Assembly: GCA_019915135.1 (NCBI GenBank)
Contig: JAHLMK010000001.1
Span: forward strand, 124,001 to 188,000
Direction of reading: 5' to 3'
Length of the DNA stretch: 64,000 nt
DNA from: Strobilurus pachycystidiatus
Lineage: Eukaryota > Basidiomycota > Agaricomycetes > Agaricales > Physalacriaceae
The position numbers and the translations under genes were made by a program. The notes below the pieces were generated by a model. It had not been told where the DNA came from. It was given only the letters and a program-made list of their open reading frames with translations, and made no database searches. This document shows, piece by piece, positions 23,123 to 35,746 of this stretch. The number at the start of each line of letters is the position of its first letter. Position 1 is the stretch's first letter.

Positions 23123-23211
23123 CGGTCAACGGTGGCAATACGGTATTTGTTTGGTACGGCTACGGCAGCAGCAATCAATAAACGGCTTCGTTCGACAGTG
23201 AAAAAAAAAAG

Positions 23212-23560
23212 TGTAAGACGCGTCCGATGTGGACGAGCCCGGTACACGAAGTGTGAGGGCGACGCGACTCACTAATCAAACAAGTCACTGAGAACGAAGC
23301 TGGTATTGAGGCGGGGTAAGCCAAAAGGCGGGTACGGAACGTAAGGTGTGAGATAAGTGGGGGACAGGAAGTGGGGGGAAAGTCGTGGTAAGAGGGCAAG
23401 AAGCGCTGCTGTCTCGAGAAGCGAGCTGAGAATGAACTCTATGTACGTGATGTGGCTGGAGCTACCGTAATGTGTCTATATCTGGTATGTATGTTGGTAT
23501 GTAGTGATGGCCGAGGTTGCCGAGTGTCGTGCCGAGTAGTTGTAAGGCGATCGCCTTACA
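23212..23560 (-). repeat. 5' LTR of Gypsy-4
   Basis: 349 bp partner of the LTR at 16199. Gag starts 90 bp downstream on the minus strand. Confidence 0.95.
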
Positions 23561-23772
23561 CCCTCCTTCCGCGCCAGACACCCGCAATCAGTCACCGACT
23601 TTTGTGTCAGTCTGGGTCCTTGGATGTGGGCACCTGCTCGGTACTTGCTGCATCCACGCGATCCTTTGGCCGGCCATACGAGACAACTTTTGCATCTTTG
23701 CGTTAGCGAAGGAGCAGCACAAGAAGCAAAGCGACATCATTTGCACCAAGAAGTCCTTCAAGTGTGGGTTTC

Positions 23773-24171
23773 TGTTAAGAATGTTGGGTAAGCGCGTGCT
23801 TAAGTGCGTGATCGGTAAATGGTGCCGACTTCGCGGGTTCAATCGCGGTACAGGGTGATGAGGTTAGAAGTTGGATAGAGTCGCGTAGCTGTCAAACTTA
23901 GATGTTGTTCCGACGCGAAGTAGAGAGAAGTAAAATGAGATTGAGAGTGAGGTGAGAGTAAACAGTAAATCGAAATATGTGTTTAGTTGTCTGCAGGTAA
24001 GGTGGTCTTCTAAATGAGAGATACTCTAGTATTTATACGGAAAAAGGGCTTCGTGCTGCGCAACGAAGTAGTCATAGTGAGTCAATAGATAAGTACGGGA
24101 TAGAATAAGGAACTGTATGAATAAATATTAGGAAAATAAATACTTGCGATGCTAGGTAGAGATCCATGACA
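23773..24171 (-). repeat. 3' LTR of Gypsy-3
   Basis: 399 bp, about 99% identical to 62784-63182. The three CpG-context differences are CpG to TpG/CpA changes. Confidence 0.95.
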
Positions 24172-26291
24172 TAGCCCCCCTTGCATGCAGTTACTTGTTG
24201 TTCAGGCACGTCCGTCGTCGCGTTGATAACGCTGCCTATAGCCGCTGCGTCAGGATCCCTGTCGGGACGCCCAAACACGGTGTTTGGATCAGTCGCGGCA
24301 ATGACCACCGCATCATCGGAGCAGTTGGTGATGAGACTTTCCTCAGAAGAGGACACCGGCAGTAGTCCGGGCATGGAGCTGTATCCCGAATCGTCGCTCT
24401 CGATGTCGCTTTCATAATCCGTGAGATCGGAAAAATCACCGATAGAGGAAGGTGGCCTGGGCGGCGGAATGTTGAAGTCGAAACGTCGTAAGTATTCGTC
24501 GCGGTGGATTAGACCCGAGAAGAGAGCGCTTGGACTCTCCTCACTGTTGCTAGAGTTGTCAAAACTGTCGCCGTGTGGGAGAGGACAGCGGGTGAACAGA
24601 CCACGCGGAGTAGCATGCAGATCAGCTACCCGTGGCGTACTCTCGACCGAAGAGTAATCCGATTCCTCGAGGTTCGCAAAGTGATCAAGGTTAGGAAGAG
24701 AGAAATCCGGAAAGCTTTCTCTGGATGCGGATTGACTCGCAAGGAGCTGATCCACTGAGACGTGATGACTGACCGCCATGAACGGCTCAGCCTCTGGGTT
24801 ATGAGCGCCGATCGCGGTTGGATGGTAATACAAAGGGTCCATACGACGCAATGAACGCGGGGATGAGGGTTCGTTGTTCTCCAGAGACCAGTCTGAGCCT
24901 TGGTCCGCGTATTCGGACTCAGAATCCGAAGAATCGTCGAGGAGAGGAGGTGACGGTTGCTGGAAATGCCAATCCAATATATGCAGGTTCTCCATGTTCA
25001 GAGCAATCTGATTGAACACGTGCTTGAGGTTTGGCAACGGGTAGACGCGTTCCATCCTAGACGGTGGTGGAGCTGCTGGCGCATGCAGGACAGCACGAAG
25101 ACTGCTAACTGACAAGCCCCGTCGAGCTGCTTCAATCCATACCACGTCAGGAGCAATGGCCGCGAGACAATCAAAGCCGGTCCAGTTTTGACGACTGAAA
25201 GATAGTCCCCAGATCTCTTGGGTGTCGTCCTCAACCGTAAACTCCAGAAGGAGAGAGAGCGCCATAATCATACGGCTCATGGCCGCGTTCATATCGACGA
25301 TGTGGTCAACGGCTTCTTCCATCGTTGGCCAAGTGAAGTGCTGACAGCTCTTAGCTCGTGAAGAATCAAACATAGTGTAGAGATGTCCACGAATATATAT
25401 TCGAGTATATTCTTATTCATGCACACGAATAATCCCCCCTCCAAGGGTCATAATTGTTATTCATGAATATACTCTTAATCTTATTTGTCAACTTAATCTT
25501 CACTGCGAATATTTCGCTTTTATTCATGAATATTCACGAATATACAAGTATAATCATCTCAATGTCACTCAAAATCACAGTTAAAGTTATTGAATGAACT
25601 ATAAATCATTCAAACAGCATCTAAATTTATCATAAACTTGTCTTCAGTACTGAGAATTCAGTATTGTCAGACACTCATGAATGAGTTGAGGATTATGTGA
25701 ACTTGAAGGTTCATATTCTATATTCGTCAACTTATTCTTATTCACAAATATAATATATTCATCATATTCATATTCATGAATAAGATTAGGAATATATTCA
25801 TGAATATTCTCCTTTACTCCTTATTCGTGGTCATGTCTAACATAGTGTAGAACTTACTAGAGAAACTTTTGCACCGTCAATCTGAATACCTCTGAGAGCG
25901 GATTCAAAAGAGCCGAAGGACATGATAGCGTCGCGACTGTCGAGTTGGAATAGTCTTCGCGCAACTTCGAGCAGCATGCCACCTAGAGTTTAAGTCAAGT
26001 CGTGGTCTTGTAGTGCTCATGTATCCTGACGTACAAAGGAACAAGTACCCTTGAAACCGTGATAGCTTGATGCTGAAGGCCAGATCGTATCGCCCGTTAC
26101 GAAGAACGATGTCGGCGAGGGAGAGGTTGGCGAGCGCTGGATCCACAACATATTCCATCATGTCTCGGATGGAGGGTTTGCGAGAGGAAGCGAGGGTAGT
26201 CATGAGTGGATCTTGGAAATGATTGACGTCGGACGTAGGAAAGGATGCTCTCGCGAGTAGTGGTGTCAATGAGGGAGATTGAGGAAGCCAT
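24072..26291 (-). CDS. Unrecognised intron-containing gene carried between Gypsy-3 pol and its 3' LTR
   Basis: The frame starts near 26291 (MASSISLIDTTTRESILS), needs one frameshift near 26240, and continues through SIRDMMEYVVDPALANLSLADIV. A 66-bp intron (GTACTTG to AACTCTAG, about 26049-25984) follows. The next exon (QLDSRDAIMSFGSFESALRG) ends at a GTAAGT donor near 25853; the intron after it contains the MITE at 25378-25839. The last exon (from about 25345) has a helical part (MEEAVDHIVDMNAAMSRMIMAL), a central WGLSFSRQNWTGFDCLAAIAP, and a long Ser/Asp/Glu-rich tail. The frame crosses the polypurine tract and stops inside the LTR at 24072. Function unknown; it could be a captured host gene or an additional retroelement gene. 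Same-strand introns are unexpected in a sequence that passed through RNA. Confidence 0.45.
25378..25839. mobile_element. hAT-like MITE in an intron of the Gypsy-3-borne gene
   Basis: 462 bp, very AT-rich, with inverted ends TAGAGATGTCCACGAATA and (reverse complement of the right end) TAGACATGACCACGAATA. Flanked by the 8-bp duplication ACATAGTG (25370-25377 and 25840-25847). It is full of ATTCATGAATATTC-type short palindromic repeats. It shares its end sequence with the MITE at 20231, so one transposase source probably mobilised both. Confidence 0.8.
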
Positions 26292-27267
26292 GATGAATCC
26301 GGTGCCCGACTCGACTACTTAAAGCATTTCTGAGTTGGCAGCGAAACTTCTCGTGCTAAAGTCGCAGCAGAGCTGAGTCATTCGTGGATCTAAATGAACA
26401 GGGAAGGAAATACGCGAAGACTTACGCGGATAGCTTAAAGGACGGCGCGCTGAAAGGGTCTAGTCTCCCTAGTCAGCCCAAAATACCAACTTTTTTTTTT
26501 TGAGAGACGGAGGGAAAAAATTTGGATATATGGTCTGATTTTGATCGCGCATAGAAAGCCGTAGGTCTCCCTTCGGGCATCTCGGTTCTGAATTAGGCAG
26601 TTGGCTCGATGGGGATGGCACTCAAACTGTGCATTTCTGGCAGCAGGTCGTTTTCTCGATACAACAGCAAGCATCTCCCGCACGCCAAGCCTGTCAAAAA
26701 CCCTCAGATATGTGCTTGGCTACTAGACAGAACATTTACTGTCATGGAACAACACAAAACATAGTAGGGAGCGACGAGTCGACGACCCAAACAGACCTCC
26801 CCCAAATATACAACAAGTGGTAAGGCAAATATTGTACATGTAGAATTGTTTTGAAAGACGCCCATGCCATTCTACATTGGCTTAGATCCATCACAGGTAC
26901 CAAATTGTACCACAGCACGTTCAACAGCTCAGCAAACACACAATTGTCGCGTCAGTGGGAGCAAATCCAACATCACGTGGGAAGTCCGAATTGGGAAGGG
27001 AGACCTACGGTTCCGAGTTGACAATAAAATACAGACTAGAAAGGGTCCGTGCTGATCAAAATGAAATATCTCGGAGATAGTAAAATAAAATGAAGGAGAG
27101 GCGCCTCGTGTCGGTCTGGTGCTCGGGAGATCGAATAGACTGTCCATTTCCCAGTCAAAAAGAGGGCTTTGTTTGAGGCTAAGAGGGTGTCCTAAAGCTG
27201 TAATCGTCGGAGTGTTAATGTAACCGTGAATTTATTCGAGATTGGCATTGCCGGCCTACTGATTGGC
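26292..27267. other. Non-coding part of Gypsy-3 between pol and the extra gene
   Basis: About 980 bp with a poly-T run near 26491-26501 and no convincing frame. It probably contains the 3' end of pol transcripts and the promoter of the minus-strand gene starting at 26291. Confidence 0.35.
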
Positions 27268-28996
27268 TTACGCGGTGTTCTCGGATCGTGTCTTAATCCA
27301 TTCTTCCAGGGCATAAGGCGCGTTCTTGAGCTCCTTCGCGCTCTTCCACTTGTCCTGACTAGGATCTTGGTTTTTCCATTGCACTTTATACTTTCTCACT
27401 CTCTTGTGCTTTCCCTTCCCTTGGAATAGCCGTTCTGCAACGATCTTGTCAACTTCAGTTTTGTCGTCCAGTCTGTCCAAGTCTGACGCATCGAATCGCT
27501 TCGTAGGGCGCTCTCCGAATTCGGGAGGAGATACTTTGTACTTCTCCAGACGTGCGATGTTTAAGACTGGATGAATGCGACTGTCTGCAGGCATCCTGAG
27601 CTGGTATGTTACCGGACTCAACTTCCGGACAATTTTGAATGGTCCGTCGTACTTGGGTAAGAGTTTCTTACCACGTGTAAGGATGCTACATCCTTACGTG
27701 ATCGTGCATGATCACCGTCCCTTTTCTTCCTTTTTCAGAAGCTCTAGGCTGTGGGGATTTAGGACGACGAAATCGCCTTCTTTGAATTTGATGAGTAACC
27801 GTCCATTATTATAGACTTTCTCTTAGAAGGCTTTACTAATGGTCAGTGCCTCTTTAGCGAACGTTCTCTCCGCTTCAAATCTTTCGGCCATTTCTACCAC
27901 AATCTCATCCTCGTAAGCCTCTCTTATCTTGTCCTGCTTGCCCCCCTTGTTCACGAGTTCCTTGGTAGTTCGTGGAATGAAATCGGGATCACTTATAAGA
28001 GTGGCTTCTGTGATTGGGTGGAAGCCGTATAGTAGGTAGGCTGGTGAGTACCCAGTGCTCGTGTGCGGAGTGCTATTGAATGCTAACATTAGCTTGTCGA
28101 GGTGTAAATCCCAGTTGTTGCGAGGTGGACTAACATACGCTCTTAGAGCAATCTCGAGTCCCTGATTGACGACTTCCGTCTGACCGTCAGCTTGTGGGTG
28201 ATGAGATGTGGTAAGTGACCGTTTCATCCCCATGAGCTGACATAGCTCTTTCCAGAACGCGTTTCTCCAGCGGGTATCCCGGTCGGTGATTACCTGTTTA
28301 GGAATCCCATACCTGGCAATGATTTTGCGAAAGAACAGCGCCGCCGTTTCTTCGGCTGTAATTTTCACAGTACACGGTGCAAAGTTTACATACTTGGTAA
28401 GCTTGTCAACTATTACCAGCACGTTGTCGTACTTTCCCAATGAAAGAGGTAATTCCGGAACGAAATCCATGGTCACCACCTCGAATGGTCTAGTAGGTAC
28501 CGGTATGGGTTGCAGAAGTCCCACAGGTCCGTGCCGACGCGGTTTGATCTTTTGACATATATCACATGTACTAACGTAGCGTTTCAAGTCTCTAGACATG
28601 CCAGGCCAGTAATGGGTCATAGCTAACTTGTTGTAGCAACGATGGTAACCAGCGTGAGCACTCTCAATTGGTGAATCATGAACTAACTTCATAACTTCCA
28701 ATCTCAGTGTTTGAGGCACGCATAACCTGTTATTTCCGTTGGCGTCTTCGAAAAAAAATAAGACCTGAGTCCGCGTAGAAGTACTGCGGGAAGCGAGCGT
28801 GAGTCTCCTGCGGAGTGTCCTGTCGTGACTTGATGACGTCTTGAAAGTGCGCATCTAACAAGTACGCATCTCTCCATCTTTGGATCTCGTCCTCGAGCAT
28901 TATAGCATCGACCGAGTACGTCGCACTACAGCTTACTGGAATAATGTCTTTGTCTCGTTCAACTTCGGCAAGTACTATGCGTGAGTCATTGGTTTC
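27268..28996 (-). pseudogene. pol: Gypsy-3 integrase and chromodomain, frameshifted
   Basis: Two main open parts, 28854-27823 and 27621-27268, are joined by frameshifts; another shift lies in a run of T near 28752 and links to the RNase H part upstream. Visible features: integrase zinc finger (HAGYHRCYNKLAMTHYWPGM to CDICQ), the DDE core (TMDFVPELPLSLG, VITDRDTRWRN, QTEVVNQGLE), and a chromodomain-like C-terminus (VDKIVAERLFQGKGKHKRVR then YKVQWKNQDPSQDKW). The frame breaks make it non-functional in this copy. Confidence 0.88.
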
Positions 28997-31898
28997 TTAT
29001 AAAGACTCCACGTAACTGCTAGCTACGGTGAGTAATCTTTCCTCGAATCGATGCCCTAGCTCTTGATACATGTTCCGAAGAGCGTCTTCGCTTCGCCGAG
29101 TTAAGTCTACAGAAAGTAAAGTATCTGCTTTAGGTCCTGATTCAGGTGGAACTCTGCGTCGCAGTCTTGAGATCGGATCCACGTTGGAGTGAACACGCCC
29201 GGCTCGATGCACAATATTGAGGTTGGGAAAAGCGGCAAATACCGTGCCCCAAGTTAAGAGTCGCCGATTCACGTTCTGGAAAGTGCGACTCCACGTTAGG
29301 GCAGCGTGATCCGTAATTGCCAGGATAGTGCCGCCTTCTATCAGAGGTTGAAACTTGATAAGTGCTTCCTTCAAGGCCAGTGCTTCTCTTTCGGTGGGTG
29401 AGTAGTTCCTTTCGGCTGACTTCAGCACTCTTGACCAGTAGCTGACTACTCGTTCCACGTAGACCTCGGTTTCTTTGAATTCCTTGGACCATTCACCAGG
29501 CTCGGGTACGTCATTATTCTCTTTTGAGATACTCGCCACTAGCTGTGGTATTGGCTCCCCTGCCTCGAAGGCGCGCTTCAGTCGGTCATACATTCGTGTG
29601 CCTCTCAGATCCCTGATTGCTATCGGTTGAACTTGCTGTAGGATACCAGCTAACCCGTAATCACAGGAGTCTGTATACACACGATACGGACGACCCGCCA
29701 TAGCATATGCACGAACTGGGGCATTCGATAAGACTTGCTTACACAGTTCGAAAGCTTCATCGTGCAGCGGTTGCCAATCCCATTCCGTTTCCTTCTTGAG
29801 AAGCTGAAACAACGGCTGAGCAATCCACGCGTAAAAGGGAACATAGGACGAGAAATATACCATCATTCCAAGGAAGATGTGAAGTTCCTTGACGTTGCGA
29901 GGCGTTTCCAACATCAGTATAGCTTCCACTTTCTCACGATGCGTAGACATTCCGAGTCTAGAAACCTTCTGCCCTAGTAATAGCAGTGACTGAAATGCAA
30001 AGTTGCATTTAGTGGGTGACAGTGTGATTCCCGACGACTTGATAGCGTTCAAGACTTGGTCGAGATGTAAGAGGTGTTCCTCAAAGCTCAACGAGAAGAT
30101 CACGATGTCATCAATGTATACTAGAGCGAAAATCCACAAGAACGGCGCTAATACTTCCTGCATAACACGCTGAAAGACGCTGGGACCGTTCCGGTAGCCA
30201 AACGGCATCCGAGCAAAGCGCCAAAGTCCTCTATGACAACGAAAACTTAATGGATCCTGAGAGTCCTCATGTACTGTAAGCTGAGTGAAGCCCGAAAGAG
30301 CGTCCAACGTGGTCAACCACTGTGCTCCGTTGAGGGCTTGTGTGATGTCCTCTTGTCGTGGTAAAGGAAATTCATCTGGGATTACCATAGAGTTCAATTT
30401 CCGATAATCAACAACCATTCGCGGCTTTCCGTTACGGTACACAATGAATGTCGGAGCAGCCCATGGACTCTCTGATGGCTCAATGACTCCTAGCTGGATC
30501 CACGAGTCCATTTGCTTATCGATAACCTCGCGATTGGCAGGTGACGCCGGAAACGGTGGTAGAGATACCGGTTTCGCATTAGGTTTCAGTGAGATTCGAG
30601 CAAAAGTATCGTGGTTGCCTAGACGTCCGTCTAGTCCAAACGCGTCACGGTTCTTCTCAAGTACGCGTTCTAGCAGAGTACGTTGATCGGGCAATAGATC
30701 CGGCGAAATTGTTACAGCTGATAAGAATTCCTTTGACGAAGTAGGGTCCGGAGCCGTGTCGGCTGTCTTAGGCCCTCCCTCTACGGGCTCTGTAGCAGAT
30801 GGGTCGTTCGGCTCAGTCGCGTTGCGTTGAGTTTTCGAAGTGATCTCGCTCTGACTAGTAATCATTCCAGTTCGGATCTCGGTCCCGATCGCCGCTTCTC
30901 TCGCTTTGACTGCCATCGTGCGTACTAGAGACGCGTACCCTCGTTGCTGCTTGGTTACAGCGGCGTCCTTTGATGGCTTATCCAACCAATTCCGAGGACT
31001 GAACGCCTTGGCTACGACTTGTCCGGCTGCTATAACGACGGGGCTATCCGAGAAATTAGAGATATGCAGAAATGCTTGATCTCTGCGGATTAGCGAATCA
31101 GGTGAGCCCCAGAAATTTCTGCCATTTGAGTCCTGTTGAATCGATTTCTCAATGAATAAGCTATCCGACTTCCCTGGGAACAGTGCTACTACCGGAACTT
31201 TGACGCAAGTTTCCGGACCTATCACTGTTTGTGTTTGGGCGCGTACTTCATTACGATTGACGCGTTTACGGAGCTGAGCCTTCTTCTTCTGCGATCTTTG
31301 ATGCAACTGACTGCGATTTAGCGATGTCTCGGAGTTTGCACTGGCGATACAAGTTTGAACTGAGAAAACCTGTCCGTCTTCCATGGTCCGGGGGTTATTC
31401 AAGGAATTCTGGACTTTGATTTCTCGTCCAGTGTCTGAGAAGTTGATGAATGTCCGAGAATCTCTCCGGATGGTTGATAGCGAATACTGGTCTGCGAAGT
31501 CGTTTCCCAGGATAAATGGTGAGCTCATTCCCTTGACAATATATGCGTCAACTCTCATTTGTACTGGACCTTTGTAAGTGTCAAAGTACAGGTCAATTTG
31601 TACGTAGCTGGAGATTTTGGATGCACCCGTGACCTGGATGAGGTTGATTTGTTGACCTTGACGCGCCTTTGGGTAAGTGGCAAGCTTTTTTCAAGCTGAC
31701 TCTGAGATTAACGTGATGTCAGAGCCTGAGTCCACATTAATTGGATCTGCGTTCAGCGTATCCACTCTAGCTTCAGTTTGCGTAGCTTTACTGCCCAAAA
31801 ATGAGCATCCCGGCGGTCTCGCCATGATTCGTTTCAGCTCCAGAAGCGGTCGACTTGGGTGTGTCAAGGGATCGTCCTTGATTCTATAGCTAACAGCA
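28997..31898 (-). pseudogene. pol: Gypsy-3 protease, reverse transcriptase and RNase H, with a premature stop
   Basis: The protease motif NVDSGSDITLIS lies near 31730-31695 and is followed four codons later by TGA; the same frame then continues into the 853-aa open part 31558-28997. That part has a LGNDFADQYSL stretch ending the protease, RT with KPRMVVDYRKLNSM and the catalytic YIDD (ALVYIDDIVIF), and RNase H (RVYTDSCDYGLAGILQQ through LAITDHAALTW). In relatives I recall a Trp codon at the stop, so a TGG to TGA transition is the likely lesion. Confidence 0.9.
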
Positions 31899-32540
31899 TC
31901 AATCTTCCTTGGCCGGTTTTTCATAGAATGCGGCACATGCTCGAGCGCTGCGTGCCGGAGACGCGTATGCATTTCTCGTTGGTGACAAGTCGGCGAAAGG
32001 ACTTGTAGATTCCGAATCCTTACTAGGTATGCCCCCCGAGTCTCTTTTGTCCGACTCGTTGTCTAACTGAGTAGTTCGAGAGGCATCTTCAAAATTTGAA
32101 TCCAAATCTAATTTGTCCCCCAAGAAGCGATCTAGTTCGTCCAAGACGTCACAATACAAGTCGTCATATTCATCAAGAGCTTCTCGTAAGTCCGAGTCAG
32201 TTTGTGCTAGCCGTGTCCTTGCCGTTCTCATGGCCTTGTTAGCATACTTGCACTCTCGATCCCAGTGCATCGCACTTCCGCAATGCCTGCACGGTCGCGC
32301 ACCTTTAGCTTTCGGTGTCAAACCTTTTGTAGTGACATTTGAGTCGTCTTTCGGGAAAGCGGGTGGCGGAAGCTTCTCTGATGCACCGACCAGATTAACT
32401 CGTACGTTCCGTTCGCGCTCCCTTGAGAATCGATCTTCAAAGTGTTGTCTCCGTGGTAGACATTTGAGGAGAGCTTCCTCATGGAATCGGATAGCACGTT
32501 GCAGATCAACTAGACTCTGGTATAGGTGAGTTGTCAAGAT

Positions 32541-33390
32541 TGTTACGACCTGATCCCGCCGTGACAAGGACTCGCTCATGAGAGACTACCCCTGTAGTCA
32601 ATCCATAGCTTTCCTGCGAGCGTACCACGTACATCCTCGTATTGTGCTTGACTGGTCGTACTGTACCAGTCATAGGGGCCCTCGATGGTCGCACATCCAT
32701 CTCGCCAGAGACCGTGATACCGTAGGAACCTAATCCCAAGGTACAAGGCTCGCCGCCGGACCTAGTCCCAGGTGTGGCGTCAGGGAGCCTTCTCTCGTCG
32801 GAGTCAACGACGTTGGCGGAGGTATCGAAGGGAGACATGTGGGTGAGTCCTACCACGGAGAGCTCAGAGTGCCCAACGGAGTTGTATGGGGGAAAATTGG
32901 TTAAGGACGAAGTCTGAGTAGCTAGTACAGCGCTGTCTCTGTATTTATACTAATCCCATGCTTGCTCATCGTTCCTCTTCTCGAAACTTCTACCACATAC
33001 TCCCGATGCGTCGGGAATGGTCCGACGCTGCGGATGACGGAGATCCCGACATCCCGATGGTTGCCCGACAGATCGATGGCCGCCCATTGGTCGGGAAGGC
33101 GGGTTTGATCGGGTACCGACTCCCGCCTGACTCACGCGGCCTAAGTATATTCCCAGGGCGTCTTACACCATGTGTGCTCGCTCCAAAGTGTATCCGGGAG
33201 GGCGGGAAGCCCGACAAGGGCGGGACTTCAGGAACCCGGTTCTGTCGCCATAAGGGATCAAACTCTCAACCCCTTGATATATCTCTCGGCATCTTCCGGT
33301 GTGGCGCTGGTTCGTGTAGCCGTAGTATCAGGACGCCAAAGTGTGACCAAAGTGGAGGGCCTTGATCTACGGTGAGGCCACATCATGACA
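32541..33390 (-). repeat. 3' LTR of LTR-5
   Basis: 850 bp, full-length form. It includes about 115 bp (roughly 32952-33066) missing from the other LTR. Confidence 0.9.
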
Positions 33391-35746
33391 ATATCCCCTT
33401 TTTAAGTTTCTCGTCCCGAGAAACGAAAGAGTGATCTCCTTTATGGGCTCCTACGATCGCGTCGATGCTTTCTACAAGACTCCCCGAGCCTTGTTAGAGC
33501 CAAAGTGTAGTCGCGACAGAAGGCGTGATGGCTCGGAACCTGCTACGGGAGGGCCGAGACGCGTTTTCCTCGATGAAGACGTGTTTGGAAAGATTTCTGA
33601 GTAGACAGAAGTGTTTGTATCGTAAAGACGATGTTTTGTTGTCCGGGTCACGTGATCGATTTTGTGTGGCGTATATTTTCGATACTCGTCCTGAGATGTC
33701 CTCGAGAATGCGCCTCTGATCGTACAGAAATTGGTTTTTTCATTGCCGCCGGCATCGGTCATGATTTCGTCGTTTGAGCTCCCCGAGCTTTGAATAGTAC
33801 CCGCGCCACGCGCTCGGTACCGTGGTTGTGTCTTCTCCGGGCAATCAGGACTCCTTGCGAGTCAAAACCCCCATCTGAGTGCTCAAGACCCCATATCTGT
33901 ACCCTCAGATATCCATCTGAGGTACAGATCCCAGGGTCTCGCGGAATGATCTGCAGAATCATTCAAGTGAGTCTATTCTCTGGACCCAGGTGCGCTTCTT
34001 GAAAGCCTATTGCTGATATCCCAGAAGTCCCAGAGATTGGGTGTGGGAACGAGCGCTTGCGCGCTGATACGCAGGGTACTATTCCAGTACTAGAAACGGG
34101 GAATTTTGCGATTCCTGAACAGCCCAAAGACCTTAGGAACCTCCAGTCAAGTACTTAGGATAGAGCACGCAGGAGTTACTGCCTTGACGCGGGCAAGCCT
34201 CCAGGACAAGGTCCAGGCGCCTTAACAAGTCCTTTAGGACAGGCGCGATCGAAACCTTCGATCACCTTCATCCGAATATCCTTATCCGCGCGTTGGATCC
34301 CTTTCAAGATCCCGTACCTTTGCGTGTACCTTGTACTACAGACGATGTGCTATAACCATTCGCACCCAAGGAGGGTCCAAAGGTCTCCAGGCGGTTCAGT
34401 TCGAGCGACCCAAGACCTGCGCACCTCAACCCAAAGACCTGGAAGGTCCCGAAATAGTTCAAGGACGTCACAACCCTTTTGGGGAAACAATATTCGGAGC
34501 TGTCAAGGACTCCGAACCGACGCCTTCCGCTATGCCGATCGATCATGATCCACGATCAAGGACCACCCCGAAAGCAGGGTGTATTACCACTTTAAGAAAG
34601 CACTCCCCTGTAGTTTCTGCGCTCGAAAGGACGTTCCTAACAATCTCCATCCAACCTATCCACAAGAAAGCAGGTGTCCGTAGGACCTTGCAACATAAAG
34701 ATACCTAAGGATCGAAGTCCTTATCGGACCTTGATCTCCTGGGCACAAGGATTGTACCATACCGCCAAGGTGGCGTATATGGCTAAAGGACCAAGCGGCC
34801 TGTCCGCAGTTGTTTCGACCAGGGATAGCCAATAAGAATCCAGCACTTGTATGACTCGAAAGTCCGATGTATCCGATCCTAGAATAGATGCTTACTCAGT
34901 AGGAACCCACCAGTAGTATAAAAGGGCCCAAAGGACCCATATTTCGGTAGCTTAGAGCCCCCTCCAGTAGCCGCTAGTCAGACGCAGCCATTGTAGTGAA
35001 TCTATCTCGAGTTTCGACTCATTTCTGCAAAGTACACAAAGACCCCAAAGACCTTTCCAAGATTTAAAGACATCAGGTGTTGCCAAACTCCTTGAAAGAC
35101 TCGAAAGAACCTTATTCCGACGTACCAAGTCAAGTACCAACGAATCTACTTGGTGTTAGAACCTTGTATTCGCAAGAAGGCCGGTTTGCAAGTGGTTCTG
35201 CCCTGCACTCACGCTCTTTCGTGAAGTACTTCCCTTTGAGGAATAAGTCGAGTTTGAACGAGTGTTGTCAACGTCTGAGACACCTTTCGGAACCTTTGGT
35301 CCCGGTGCAAGACACTAGAAGTTTGGTTTAAGTGCAAGAAGGAGTCCTTATCGTTAGCAGTCCAGTGGCGTAAAACCTGCGGTAGCGGCCTGACGATTCC
35401 AAGACAAAGTCCTTGTACACCAGAGCACTTGATAGGTAGAAGCTACATTGCCTCGCGCTGTTTAAGGTCTTCATACGTCAAGAGGTTCGGCCTACGACTT
35501 CAAGGTTTTCTTGTGTCATTTCGATCAGAATCCCTACACCCCCAAAAACAACTCGTAGTTTAACTACAGCGATTCGGAATACATCTCTATTTCTCCATTA
35601 CCCAAAAGCACCTTGTTCTCTCGAACCTTTGTGCACCCCAGCTCCCTTACAAGGAGTACTAGTTGTGATAAGGATTGATAGTGTGGTTAGACGATAGCTT
35701 CTTTTCAGAGGTCTATTCCGAACTTGCACATCAGCGCGCAGCTATA
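33391..35746. other. Non-coding interior of LTR-5
   Basis: About 2.3 kb with no supported gene on either strand. It begins with the polypurine tract next to the 3' LTR. The middle (about 34000-35300) is rich in short AAGGACC/GGTCCTT-like motifs in both orientations. Confidence 0.5.

Larger units (their letters stand above)
16199..23560 (-). mobile_element. Gypsy-4: Ty3/Gypsy chromovirus with a hAT-like MITE inside
   Basis: 7362 bp with 349-bp LTRs (16199-16547 and 23212-23560), flanked by CCCTC (16194-16198 and 23561-23565). The polypurine tract GGGGAGGGGAGAG abuts the 3' LTR at 16548. Four LTR differences were seen, about 1%. Gag and pol form one continuous frame once the 473-bp MITE at 20231-20703 and one 8-bp duplicate are removed (2419 + 3680 nt, a multiple of three). 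It interrupts gene H. Confidence 0.95.

Noticed and set aside
27660..27710. Stem-loop GTAAGGATGCTACATCCTTAC as a regulatory RNA
   Set aside because: A short palindrome inside a decayed integrase region; more likely a small insertion or local duplication, with nothing else supporting a function.
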